DNA of 64,000 nucleotides from SIG480 sp045595365 (GCA_045595365.1 JAZOAI010000011.1:1-64000); one strand, 5' to 3'; shown: positions 33,545 to 42,022, numbered from the stretch's first letter. Notes: generated by a model from the sequence alone, not told the origin. Numbers and translations: made by a program.

Positions 33545-34075
33545 GTGAATATTTGGCATGATATTTCAAAAGAAAGAATAACTACAAACGACTTTATGGC
33601 AGTTATCGAAATTGAACGGGGGAGCAAGAAAAAATATGAGCTAGACAAGGAAACGGGAATCCTCGCGCTTGACCGCGTTTTATACACATCTACTCACTAT
33701 CCCGCAAACTACGGCTTTATCCCGCGTACATATGCCGAGGATGATGACCCCTTAGATGTTCTTGTTCTTTGCAGCGAGCCGATTGAACCTATGGTGCTCG
33801 TCAGATGTTTTCCGATTGGCGTCATCACTATGGTTGACAACAGCAGAAACGATGAAAAAATTATTGCAATCCCTTTTGGAGACCCGATGTATAGCGGTTA
33901 CAATGACATTTCAGTGCTTCCGCAGCACATTTTCAATGAGATGAAACACTTTTTCTCGGTTTATAAAGCGCTTGAGGGAATGGAAACGGCTGTTCAGCGC
34001 GTAGAGGGCAAACAAAAGGCACTTGATATAATTGCAGCTTCAATAAAGAGATATGAAGAGATGTTCGGCGAATAG
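33545..34075 (+). CDS. ppa: inorganic pyrophosphatase (family I)
   Basis: A soluble pyrophosphatase of 176 aa. IEIERGSKKKYELD, the metal-binding YGFIPRTYAEDDDPLDVLVL and a late DNSRNDEKIIAIP match family I. It starts at GTG 33545 with GAGGAGG upstream, and no ATG would fit. Its last codons and stop form the left arm of its own terminator. Confidence 0.95.
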   Translation: MNIWHDISKERITTNDFMAVIEIERGSKKKYELDKETGILALDRVLYTSTHYPANYGFIPRTYAEDDDPLDVLVLCSEPIEPMVLVRCFPIGVITMVDNSRNDEKIIAIPFGDPMYSGYNDISVLPQHIFNEMKHFFSVYKALEGMETAVQRVEGKQKALDIIAASIKRYEEMFGE

Positions 34076-34095
34076 GTCCGAACATCTCTTTTTTC
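34056..34095 (+). terminator. terminator overlapping the ppa stop codon
   Basis: AAGAGATGTTCGG (34056-34068, inside the coding sequence) pairs with CCGAACATCTCTT (34078-34090), followed by a run of T. The stop codon lies in the loop. Confidence 0.9.
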
Positions 34096-34158
34096 TCTTG
34101 AAAAAAGTGGCAAAACATTATAAAATATAGGTGCTACTTTTTTATAGGAGGATTGAAT

Positions 34159-34620
34159 ATGGCTTGGCTTTTTGAGCTTTTTAAAAATCCGTTTTTAATA
34201 ATCGGAGTTCTTTCGTGGTTTCTTGCTCAGGTTATAAAGCTGATAATTCATGCGATTATTTACAAAAAGTTTGACCTCATGCGCCTTTTTGGTGACGGCG
34301 GGATGCCGAGCGGGCATTCTGCGACAGTGGCATCGCTTGCAACCGTAGCCGCTCTCCATTTTGGAGTCGGAGGCTTTGAATTTGCAATTTCCGCAATTCT
34401 CGCTCTCATCGTGTGCCATGATGCTATGGGAGTCCGCCTTGAAACGGGAAAGCAGGCTGCAATCTTAAACGAAATTGTCGAATCCTTTAACGTTTTTTCA
34501 ACAGCGAAGCTTCCCGAGGTAAAGCTCAAGGAGTTTGTCGGCCACACGCCTATCCAGGTTATCTCAGGTGTATTAATCGGTATCTTGAATGCAATTTTCT
34601 TATATTGGATTTTCTTTTAA
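34159..34620 (+). CDS. divergent PAP2 family protein (DUF212, YuiD-like)
   Basis: A membrane protein of 153 aa, with GDGGMPSGHSATVASLAT resembling the PAP2 phosphatase Ser-Gly-His motif, HDAMGVRLETGKQA, and a C-terminal GHTPIQVISGVLIG helix. It matches the DUF212/YuiD family, often annotated as acid phosphatase-related; the activity is unproven. I chose the ATG at 34159, 7 nt after AGGAGG, over the TTG at 34153. Confidence 0.88.
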   Translation: MAWLFELFKNPFLIIGVLSWFLAQVIKLIIHAIIYKKFDLMRLFGDGGMPSGHSATVASLATVAALHFGVGGFEFAISAILALIVCHDAMGVRLETGKQAAILNEIVESFNVFSTAKLPEVKLKEFVGHTPIQVISGVLIGILNAIFLYWIFF

Positions 34621-34653
34621 AATACAAGAAATAATTGAAAGGACATGTGTCTT

Positions 34654-36807
34654 ATGTCATACGCGGTAACAATAGCAAAGGAATTTGATGTAAAAGAAGA
34701 ATATGTCTCAAATATCATCGCTCTTCTTGATGAGGGGAACACCATTCCGTTTATAGCGCGCTACCGTAAGGAGCAGCACGGAACGATGGACGACCAGCTC
34801 ATCCGCACTATTGCGGATAAGCTTGAGTATCTCAGAAATCTCGATGCAAGAAGGGAAGAGGTCCGCGGGCTTATTGACGCCCAGGGCAACCTTACAGAAG
34901 AAATCTCAAAAGCACTTGATAATGCGCAGACTCTTGCAGAGATTGACGATATTTACAGGCCCTTCCGCCCGAAGAGGAAGACACGCGCGTCTGTCGCGAA
35001 GGAAAAAGGCCTTGAGCCACTTGCAAAAGAAATTCTTGAAAAACAAAACTCCTCTGAAGCGCCTGAGGTTCTTGCTGAGCCTTATGTTGATTCTGAAAAA
35101 GGCGTTGATGACGTTGCCGCGGCGCTTGCCGGCGCAAGCGACATAATTGCAGAAGATGTTTCAGATAACGCCGAGGTGAGAAAGAGGGTAAGAAACCTTA
35201 CCAAAATTCACGGCGTTGTGACAAGTGAAAAAACCAAAGAAGATGACGAGAGCAAGGTATATGAAACCTACTACGAGTTCTCTCAACCTGTCTCAAAAAT
35301 GGTTGGGCATCGTGTTCTGGCTCTCAATCGTGGAGAGAAGGAAGGTATTTTAAGGGTTTCAATAGAACTTGATGCGGAAAGGCCGCTTAACTCAATTTAT
35401 TCTCTTTATGTTGAAGGGGCTTCTGCGTGTTCTGCTATTGTGCGCGCGGCGTGTGAGGATGCATATTCAAGGCTTATTTATCCCTCAGTCGAGAGAGAGG
35501 TTCGTGCAGAGCTTACGGAGAGCGCGTGTGAAGATGCGATAAAGCTTTTCGGAACAAATCTTCGCCAGCTGCTTCTTGCGCCGCCCGTAAAAGGGAAGAT
35601 TGCAATAGGGCTTGACCCCGGCTACAGAACGGGGTGCAAGCTTGCGGTTGTTGATGAAACGGGAAAGGTGCTTGACACCGCCGTTATATACCCGACTCAC
35701 GGCGAAGCTCAGGAGAAGCGCTCTGCAGATATTTTGAGAGACAAAATCTCTCGTTGGAAGGTTCAGATTATTGCAATCGGAAACGGAACCGCTTCAAAGG
35801 AGACAGAGCTTTTCTGTGCTAAAACTATCAAGACCCTTGATGAAAAAGTATCGTATATGGTTGTTTCGGAAGCGGGAGCATCGGTGTATTCCGCATCAAA
35901 GCTTGCTGCAGAAGAGATGCCGGATTTTGACCTTACACTGCGCTCTGCGGTCTCTATTGCGCGCAGGCTTCAGGACCCGCTCGCGGAGCTTGTCAAAATT
36001 GAGCCTCGTGCGATTGGTGTCGGGCAGTATCAACACGATATGCCGCAAAAACGCTTGGGTGAGGCGCTTGACGGGGTTGTTGAGGATTGCGTAAATTCCG
36101 TAGGAGCAGATTTGAACACGGCTTCTGCGGCCCTTCTCGGCCATATTTCGGGCCTTGGCTCTGCTGTTTGTAAGAATATAGTTGCATACAGAGAAGAAAA
36201 CGGAAGCTTTAAAAGCCGCGCAGAGCTCAAGAAAGTTCCGAAGCTCGGCGCTAAAGCCTTTGAACAATGTGCAGGTTTTCTTCGCGTTCCGGATGGTGAC
36301 AACCCTCTTGACAATACAAGTGTTCACCCCGAATCATATAAAGCCGCAAAAGAGCTTATTTCCATTCTCGGTGTGGATATAAAAAATCTCGATAAAGAAG
36401 GGGAACTTCTTTCGGAAAGAGCAAAAAATGAAGGAATCCCTGAGCTTGCCGAAAAGCTCGGGATAGGAGTCCCGACACTTTACGATATTTTAAAAGAGCT
36501 TGCAAAGCCCGGCCGTGACCCTCGCGGGGAGCTTCCGGAAGCTATGCTTCGTGAAGATGTTATGGATATGAAGGACTTGAAAGAGGGTATGGTTCTTCAG
36601 GGAACGGTGCGAAATGTAATTGATTTCGGCGCCTTCGTCGATATAGGAGTCCATCAGGACGGGCTAGTTCACATTTCCCAGATAAGCAACAGATTCATCA
36701 AGCATCCGTCTGAAGCGCTGAAGGTCGGGGACATTGTCTCAGTTAAAGTTCTCGGCGTTGATCTTGACAAAAAACGTATAAGTCTTACAATGAAAGATGT
36801 GAAATAA
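34654..36807 (+). CDS. tex: Tex-like RNA-binding transcription accessory protein
   Basis: A protein of 717 aa with the Tex layout: helical N-terminus (NTIPFIARYRKE), YqgF-like RNase H domain (GLDPGYRTGCKLAVVD), helix-hairpin-helix segments (SVGADLNTASAALLGHISGLG), and a C-terminal S1 domain (GTVRNVIDFGAFVDIGVHQDGLVHISQ). It binds nucleic acid and affects transcription. I chose the ATG at 34654 because AAAGGA is 10 nt upstream; the ATG at 34645 abuts it. Confidence 0.95.
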   Translation: MSYAVTIAKEFDVKEEYVSNIIALLDEGNTIPFIARYRKEQHGTMDDQLIRTIADKLEYLRNLDARREEVRGLIDAQGNLTEEISKALDNAQTLAEIDDIYRPFRPKRKTRASVAKEKGLEPLAKEILEKQNSSEAPEVLAEPYVDSEKGVDDVAAALAGASDIIAEDVSDNAEVRKRVRNLTKIHGVVTSEKTKEDDESKVYETYYEFSQPVSKMVGHRVLALNRGEKEGILRVSIELDAERPLNSIYSLYVEGASACSAIVRAACEDAYSRLIYPSVEREVRAELTESACEDAIKLFGTNLRQLLLAPPVKGKIAIGLDPGYRTGCKLAVVDETGKVLDTAVIYPTHGEAQEKRSADILRDKISRWKVQIIAIGNGTASKETELFCAKTIKTLDEKVSYMVVSEAGASVYSASKLAAEEMPDFDLTLRSAVSIARRLQDPLAELVKIEPRAIGVGQYQHDMPQKRLGEALDGVVEDCVNSVGADLNTASAALLGHISGLGSAVCKNIVAYREENGSFKSRAELKKVPKLGAKAFEQCAGFLRVPDGDNPLDNTSVHPESYKAAKELISILGVDIKNLDKEGELLSERAKNEGIPELAEKLGIGVPTLYDILKELAKPGRDPRGELPEAMLREDVMDMKDLKEGMVLQGTVRNVIDFGAFVDIGVHQDGLVHISQISNRFIKHPSEALKVGDIVSVKVLGVDLDKKRISLTMKDVK

Positions 36808-36824
36808 GAAAGGAGAAACAAATT

Positions 36825-37052
36825 ATGCCGTATATTGCTATAAAAGGATACCCGAAGGACGATGAAACAAAAAAGAGAATCGCAGAGAAGGTGAATGAAG
36901 CTTTCCTCGAAATATGGGGCTGCCCGCAAGAGGCAATTTCTCTTTCGGTTGAAGAGATTTCACCGGATGATTGGGAAGAAAAAGTAGTCAAATGCGAAAT
37001 TGAGCCGAATAAAGAAAAAATGCTGATTTTTTCAGGGCAGAAGAAGTATTAA
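36825..37052 (+). CDS. 4-oxalocrotonate tautomerase family protein
   Basis: A small protein of 75 aa that begins Met-Pro-Tyr, placing the catalytic N-terminal proline of the 4-OT superfamily at position 1 after Met removal. The following beta-strand and helix (DETKKRIAEKVNEAFLEI) fit the fold. The substrate is unknown. It is probably co-transcribed with tex (17-nt gap). Confidence 0.8.
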   Translation: MPYIAIKGYPKDDETKKRIAEKVNEAFLEIWGCPQEAISLSVEEISPDDWEEKVVKCEIEPNKEKMLIFSGQKKY

Positions 37053-37074
37053 AACCATAAAAAATGTCGAAATA

Positions 37075-37106
37075 ACAAAAAAGGCTTCCCATCGAGGAGA
37101 AGCCTT
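37075..37106 (-). terminator. orphan minus-oriented hairpin with U-run
   Basis: AAGGCTTC (37081-37088) pairs with GAAGCCTT (37099-37106). The T-run follows on the minus strand (A-run at 37075-37080), yet no minus-strand gene is seen to the right. It may be a remnant at the edge of the accessory block, or weakly act on the upstream plus-strand genes. Confidence 0.5.
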
Positions 37107-37118
37107 AAAACACAAAAA

Positions 37119-37173
37119 TTTTTGTCCCTAACTTGACACGAGCATATTAAGACTGTCGAAATTTGTTGAAAGG
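37119..37173 (+). repeat. intergenic repeat, copy A (short)
   Basis: Contains TTTTTGTCCCTAACTTGACAC and AAGACTGTCGAAATTTGTTG. The first block recurs in copies B and C, the second in copy B. It lacks the middle part found in B and C. It forms the leader of the following small gene. Confidence 0.65.
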
Positions 37174-37181
37174 TGATTGGA

Positions 37182-37634
37182 ATGAAAAAAATACTTTTTG
37201 GTGGTCTAATTGCATTGGTAAGTTTTGTCGTTATATGTTTGATGTTAATATTAGGACTTAGGGTATTGTTTCGAGATAACTCCTTGTCTAAAGAAGAAAT
37301 ATTCGATGTAGTTAATAGCAAATACGAGATAATTATGAGCGACATACAAAAAAGAAAATTTAAAGAGACGGAAAAAATCAATGGGATAGTAAGAGTTGAG
37401 GATAACAATGGTGTAATCGACTTTGCATGTGAAGGAAAGGGAAATGTTGTATCTGGAGCTTATTACGGATTTTATTATACAGAGGATGATTTGCCTAAAG
37501 TATCTTTTTTACATGTATTATTTACAGAAAAAGATTTAATTCAAAAGGATAATGGTTATTGTTTTGATAAATACGATTATTATAACACAGAAAAAATAAG
37601 AGATAAATTTTACTATTATGAATTACATTACTAA
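37182..37634 (+). CDS. hypothetical membrane-anchored protein
   Basis: 150 aa, not recognised. One hydrophobic segment (residues 4-30) near the N-terminus suggests a membrane anchor or uncleaved signal, followed by an outward-facing domain rich in Lys, Asp and Tyr, with AYYGFYYTEDDLP in the middle and a Tyr-rich C-terminus. The coding sequence is clearly more AT-rich than the flanking tex and purine genes. It is framed by copies A and B of an intergenic repeat. I chose the ATG at 37182 with AAAGGTGAT upstream. Confidence 0.7.
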   Translation: MKKILFGGLIALVSFVVICLMLILGLRVLFRDNSLSKEEIFDVVNSKYEIIMSDIQKRKFKETEKINGIVRVEDNNGVIDFACEGKGNVVSGAYYGFYYTEDDLPKVSFLHVLFTEKDLIQKDNGYCFDKYDYYNTEKIRDKFYYYELHY

Positions 37635-37738
37635 TTTTTTGTCCTAACTTAATATAAACTTCTATTCAAAAACATTGGCATCTAGATTATACAGTCTTTA
37701 TATAAGGATTGTCGAAATTTGTTGAAAAGAGGTATAAT
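37634..37738 (+). repeat. intergenic repeat, copy B (full)
   Basis: Contains in order TTTTTTGTCCTAACTT, AACATTGGCATCTAGATTAT, ACAGTCTTTATA and ATTGTCGAAATTTGTTGAAA. The first and last blocks match copy A, the first three match copy C. It starts at the stop codon of the preceding gene and ends at the ribosome site of the next. Confidence 0.7.
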
Positions 37739-38758
37739 ATGAAAATTATAAAAAAGGTGTGGGGAATTATTCCCGGATTAGCAATATCAATTTTGATTAC
37801 AGTAGTGGCAAAAACAATTGAAAGCCGTCTACCAATACATATTGTGGGAGCATCGGTTATTGCACTATTTATAGGAATGATAATTAATCATTTTTGGAGG
37901 CCGGATTTCTTGAAAGCAGGAATCAAGTTTGCATCAAAGAAAGTTTTGAAATTTGCTATTATTCTCCTTGGCGCTTCTCTCAGTGTTGAGGTGATTCTTT
38001 CCGTGGGTAAATTATCATTGATGGTAATGGTTTTCACTCTTTTGACTTGTTTTGGCGGAGGTTTCTTTATAGGTAAGGCTTTGAAGTTAAATTGGAAGCT
38101 ATCAAATCTGATTTCAGCAGGAACCGGTATCTGTGGAGGTTCTGCCATTGCGGCTATTGCCCCTGTTATTGATGCAAAAGATTCTGATATTGCTTATGCA
38201 ATGTCAGCAACTTTTTTGTTTGATATGGCAATGATTATATTGTTTCCTATAATGGGCAGAGCTTTGGGACTAAGCGATATGGCTTACGGATTATGGGCAG
38301 GTACGGCAGTAAATGATACATCAAGCGTGGTTGCTGCAGGGTATGCTTTTAGCGAAGGTGCAGGAGATTTCGCTACTATGGTTAAACTGACAAGAACACT
38401 TAGTATAATCCCGACAGTTTTGGTGTTTTCTTTTGTAAGTTTGAGGTTAAAACGAAAAGAAATATCTGATGCTTCATATCAGAAAGTTAATATTTTAAGG
38501 CTGTTTCCATGGTTTATTTTGGGATTTTTGGCTTTGGCAGCAGTAAACAGTATGGGAATGATACCGGCAAATGTTTCATCAGTTGCTAAAGATATAAGTA
38601 AATTTTTGATGGTTACTGCACTTGCGGCAATAGGATTAAACACAAGCTTTAAGGATATGAAAAAGTCCGGAATAAATCCAATGATTCACGGATTTATAAT
38701 ATCAGCACTTGTAGTCATTGTTGCCATTTGTGTTGAGTGGTGTATGGGATTAGTGTAA
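37739..38758 (+). CDS. YeiH/UPF0324 family putative transporter
   Basis: An integral membrane protein of 339 aa with about 10 helices. IIPGLAISILITVVAK, LIGMIINHFWRP-type segment, LLGASLSVEVIL, AGTGICGGSAIAAIAPVI and AGTAVNDTSSVVAAGYAF are conserved in the YeiH family (putative sulfate/sulfonate exporters). The cargo is not known. It is AT-rich like the preceding gene, and lies between repeat copies B and C. The start has AAGAGG upstream. Confidence 0.88.
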   Translation: MKIIKKVWGIIPGLAISILITVVAKTIESRLPIHIVGASVIALFIGMIINHFWRPDFLKAGIKFASKKVLKFAIILLGASLSVEVILSVGKLSLMVMVFTLLTCFGGGFFIGKALKLNWKLSNLISAGTGICGGSAIAAIAPVIDAKDSDIAYAMSATFLFDMAMIILFPIMGRALGLSDMAYGLWAGTAVNDTSSVVAAGYAFSEGAGDFATMVKLTRTLSIIPTVLVFSFVSLRLKRKEISDASYQKVNILRLFPWFILGFLALAAVNSMGMIPANVSSVAKDISKFLMVTALAAIGLNTSFKDMKKSGINPMIHGFIISALVVIVAICVEWCMGLV

Positions 38759-38769
38759 TTTAAGAATGA

Positions 38770-38841
38770 TTTTTTATTCCTAACTTAACACGAACGTGCC
38801 TCTAATAACATTGGCATCTAAATTATACAGTCTTTATAAAC
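38770..38841 (+). repeat. intergenic repeat, copy C (3'-truncated)
   Basis: TTTTTTATTCCTAACTTAACACGAAC, followed by AACATTGGCATCTAAATTAT and ACAGTCTTTATA, matches copy B closely. The terminal GTCGAAATTTGTTG block is missing. Confidence 0.7.
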
Positions 38842-38862
38842 TTTGATATACAAGGGACAAAA

Positions 38863-38914
38863 TGTAGGGGCGATTTTTAAATCGCCCGCGGGGCATTCGT
38901 GAATGCCCCCTACA
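38863..38914. repeat. 52-bp palindromic repeat (MITE/REP-like)
   Basis: Outer arms TGTAGGGG and CCCCTACA enclose two hairpins, GGGCGATTT/AAATCGCCC and GGGGCATTC/GAATGCCCC, giving a cloverleaf-like fold. It is much more GC-rich than the surrounding intergenic DNA. Similar compound palindromes are dispersed in many clostridial genomes. Confidence 0.75.
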
Positions 38915-38954
38915 AATCAGGAAAACATTAAATAAACAAAAGGAGTTTTGAAAA

Positions 38955-40322
38955 ATGAAAAGAGAAAGATTTTCTTCGCGTCTCGGCTTTATCCTGATTT
39001 CAGCAGGGTGTGCCATTGGCTTGGGAAATGTGTACCGTTTCCCGATTTTGACAGGTGCTTACGGCGGAGCACTGTTTGTTTTGATTTATATCGGCTTTCT
39101 TCTTTTGCTCGGCCTTCCCGTTATGACGATGGAGCTTTCGGTCGGCCGTGCCAGTCAAAGGAGTATAGCATCGTCGTTTGACCAGCTGGAAAAACCGGGC
39201 CAGAAATGGCATTTGATCAAGTATCTCGGCATCGCCGGAAACTACATTCTTATGATGTTCTATACTACGATTTCGGCGTGGATGATAATATATTTTTTCA
39301 AATATGCAAGCGGTTCAATCCTGCAGTATGGCACTGCTGAAGAACTCGGTAATGTGTTTGGTGGAGTTGTAAGCAATTCCGGGTCGCTTCTTGCTTTCAA
39401 TGCAGTTGTTATTCTGGTTTGTTTTGGTGTTTGTTCTTTGGGACTTCAGAATGGTGTCGAAAAAATCACCAAGGTAATGATGCTTGCGCTCTTTGCCCTT
39501 ATGATTATACTCGCAGTATATTCATGCACACTTTCAAATGCAGCAGAAGGTCTTAAATTCTACCTTATACCTAATGCGAACAGCATAAAGGAGCATGGTT
39601 TCTGGAAGGTTGTAACCGCCGCTATGGGGCAGGCGTTCTTTACACTCAGCATAGGTATAGGTTCTATTGCTGTTTTCGGAAGCTATATAGATAAAGAACG
39701 CAGCCTGACAGGTGAAGCGCTTACAATTATGTCGCTTGACACGCTTGTTGCATTAATGTCAGGGCTTATTATATTCCCGGCATGCTTCACTTACAACAAC
39801 GGCGTTACAGCAGATGCATCCACGGTAGGTGCAGGGTTCCTGTTTACAACCCTTTCGAGTATTTTCAACGCCATGCCGGGTGGCAGAATAATCGGCGCAC
39901 TTTTCTTTGTCTTCATGATTTTTGCGGCATTTTCAACTGTTATAGCGGTTTTTGAAAACATCATTTCGTTCTGGCTTGAGCTTACGAAATTAAAAAGACG
40001 AACTGTTTCGATAATCAACATAGTTCTTATGCTTATATTGACCGTTCCGTGCATTTTGGGATTCACTGTGTGGAGCGATTTCCAGATCGGCGGAAAAGCA
40101 ATTATGGATATCGAAGATTTTACCGTTTCCAATATTATGTTGCCTGTTGGCAGCCTTGCCTATGTCTTGTTCTGCACGAGTCGCTATGGTTGGGGATGGG
40201 ATAAATACTTCGAAGAAGTTAACACGGGAAAGGGCCTTAAAATGGCAAAATGGTTAAGACCGTACTTGTCCTATGTGTTGCCGCTTATAATCTTGGCGAT
40301 ATTGATTATTTCAGTATTATAG
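38955..40322 (+). CDS. sodium:neurotransmitter symporter (NSS) family transporter
   Basis: A Na+-coupled amino-acid-type transporter of 455 aa with about 11-12 helices. CAIGLGNVYRFPILTGAYGGALF (helix 1, Na+/substrate site) and GQAFFTLSIGIGSIAVFGSY (helix 6 region) are family hallmarks. Bacterial relatives (LeuT, MhsT, TnaT) carry hydrophobic or aromatic amino acids; the substrate here is not determined. AGGAG precedes the ATG. It is a single gene flanked by repeats. Confidence 0.92.
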   Translation: MKRERFSSRLGFILISAGCAIGLGNVYRFPILTGAYGGALFVLIYIGFLLLLGLPVMTMELSVGRASQRSIASSFDQLEKPGQKWHLIKYLGIAGNYILMMFYTTISAWMIIYFFKYASGSILQYGTAEELGNVFGGVVSNSGSLLAFNAVVILVCFGVCSLGLQNGVEKITKVMMLALFALMIILAVYSCTLSNAAEGLKFYLIPNANSIKEHGFWKVVTAAMGQAFFTLSIGIGSIAVFGSYIDKERSLTGEALTIMSLDTLVALMSGLIIFPACFTYNNGVTADASTVGAGFLFTTLSSIFNAMPGGRIIGALFFVFMIFAAFSTVIAVFENIISFWLELTKLKRRTVSIINIVLMLILTVPCILGFTVWSDFQIGGKAIMDIEDFTVSNIMLPVGSLAYVLFCTSRYGWGWDKYFEEVNTGKGLKMAKWLRPYLSYVLPLIILAILIISVL

Positions 40323-40394
40323 TGTATTCGAGGTATACAGAAAAACCTTGTATCCATTATATAGAAGATGTCGAAAAAAGTCGAGAACAAAAAG

Positions 40395-40489
40395 TCTCCC
40401 TCGCAAAGCCCTCCTTGCCTAAAGGAGGTGGACCATCGTAGACGGTGGGAGGATTCTGGAGGGGGACCACCGAAGGAGGTGGAGGGATA
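40395..40489. repeat. GC-rich Gly-Gly-type intergenic repeat
   Basis: A stretch of about 95 bp with AGCCCTCCTTGCCTAAAGG, AGGTGGACCATCGTAGACGG and GGGGGACCACCGAAGGAGG. It can fold on itself (CCTCC with GGAGG, CCACC with GGTGG) and is unlike the AT-rich flanks. This pattern resembles mobile palindromic repeats seen near gene ends in Clostridia. It fills most of the gap between the NSS and ceramidase-like genes. Confidence 0.65.
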
Positions 40490-40594
40490 CAAAAGAGGGT
40501 TTTTTTCAATTAAAAATTATCCTCGGCCTAAAAATATTTACAAATGTGCCAAAAGAGGAAAATGATAAAAGAATAAATACAGGAGATGTTTTTT

Positions 40595-41932
40595 ATGAAA
40601 GCAGGATTTTCAAAAGTTTGCATAAACCCACCTTATGGTGCCCCGATTGTAGGATATTATGAAGAAAGACTTGTAAAAGGTATCCATGATGATTTGTTTG
40701 TAAGAGCAACCGCCTTTGACGATGGAGAAAAAAAGGCTCTTATTATTGCGGTTGACGTTTGCCTTATGGCTCAGAAGTATTATGACGCTTGTAAAAAAGC
40801 AATAAAAGAAGCGACGGATGTTTGCGAAGACGCAATTTTCATCAATTGCTCACACACGCACACCGGTCCTCTTCTTGGCAAGGACTTTGCTTCTGAAAAA
40901 ATGAGTAGTGCAGCATATGATGAATTCTTTGTTGCTTCCGTAAGAGATGCGGCAATTTACGCCTTGGCAGATTTATGTGAGGCCACTGTTGAAACTGCGT
41001 CATCCGAGGCAAAGAACATTTCCTTTATACGCCGTTATCGAATGAAAAATGGAGGCGTTCAGACAAACCCCGGTGTCAATAACCCCGATATTGACCATGC
41101 CCTTGGGACTCCCAACGAAACAGTTAAGCTTGTTAAAATTAAAAGAGAAAAAGCTGATGATATTGCTATAGTTAATTTTGGCACACATCCCGATTCTGTT
41201 GGTGGTGAGTATATTAGTGCTGACTATATGGGATATGTTTGCGATATTATAGAAAAATCGATACCTGATACTAAATGTATGTTTGTTTTGGGGTGTCAGG
41301 GCGATGTTAACCATGTCAATGTGAAGCCTACAAAGGGCGAAACAGCAATTTCCAAAATAGACTTTGACGGAGTTCCCAGAAGCAATGCCCTCGCAGAGCA
41401 TATGGGAAGAATTATAGCCGGTGCAGTTCTTTCGGTTTATTCAATAACCGAAGAGGTTAAAACAGATAAAATATCATATGCCTCTGCTAAGGTTGAGCTT
41501 CCTTCACACCAGGAGAATGATCGTCTGGATGAAGTAAGAAATATTTACAACCTGTATGTTGCCGGCAGAACAAACGAGCTTCCGTTTGAAGAAATGGAAC
41601 TGACAACGGCCATTGCCGAAGCCAAGCGTATTATAAAACTTGAAAATGGCCCCGAATCTTTCGGTTTTTTCCTCTCGGCAATAAAGATAGGTGAATTGGT
41701 GTTTGCAGGCATAGGTGGTGAACCGTTTACCGAAATAGGCAATCGCATTTGTGCAGATTCTCCTTTTAAAAATACTTTGCTTTGTTGCCTTACAAACAGT
41801 ACGGGAGGATATATTCCCACACGTTCAGCCTATGATGAGGGAGGATATGAGGCAAGGGGTTCTTCGCTAAAGCCAGGCAGTGATGACATAGTTGTTGAGG
41901 GTATGTCGAAGCTTCTTAATGAAATAAAATAA
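40595..41932 (+). CDS. neutral/alkaline ceramidase-like protein
   Basis: A protein of 445 aa matching the N-terminal catalytic domain of neutral ceramidases (PF04734): FSKVCINPPYGAPIVGYY, the metal-binding INCSHTHTGPL, NFGTHPDSVGGEYISADYMG and CQGDVNHVN. No signal peptide is seen and the C-terminal immunoglobulin-like domain is absent, so it may be a cytoplasmic amidase of another substrate. I chose the ATG at 40595, 9 nt after AGGAG; the ATG at 40586 abuts it. Confidence 0.85.
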   Translation: MKAGFSKVCINPPYGAPIVGYYEERLVKGIHDDLFVRATAFDDGEKKALIIAVDVCLMAQKYYDACKKAIKEATDVCEDAIFINCSHTHTGPLLGKDFASEKMSSAAYDEFFVASVRDAAIYALADLCEATVETASSEAKNISFIRRYRMKNGGVQTNPGVNNPDIDHALGTPNETVKLVKIKREKADDIAIVNFGTHPDSVGGEYISADYMGYVCDIIEKSIPDTKCMFVLGCQGDVNHVNVKPTKGETAISKIDFDGVPRSNALAEHMGRIIAGAVLSVYSITEEVKTDKISYASAKVELPSHQENDRLDEVRNIYNLYVAGRTNELPFEEMELTTAIAEAKRIIKLENGPESFGFFLSAIKIGELVFAGIGGEPFTEIGNRICADSPFKNTLLCCLTNSTGGYIPTRSAYDEGGYEARGSSLKPGSDDIVVEGMSKLLNEIK

Positions 41933-41967
41933 CAGAACACAAGGTTCGATATATCTCGTATAAAGCA

Positions 41968-42003
41968 AAAACTCCCGAATCATAATTTGATTCGGGAGTT
42001 TTC
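41968..42003. terminator. bidirectional terminator between ceramidase-like gene and groEL
   Basis: A perfect 15-bp stem, AAACTCCCGAATCA with TGATTCGGGAGTTT, with A-run and T-run flanks. It serves both convergent genes. Confidence 0.92.
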
Positions 42004-42022
42004 TTATCGGTTTATTTGTCTA

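Noticed and set aside
37119..38841. Integron cassette array with attC sites
   Set aside because: The repeated CCTAACTT lacks the paired RYYYAAC/GTTRRRY core sites and no integrase is present; it is only cassette-like.
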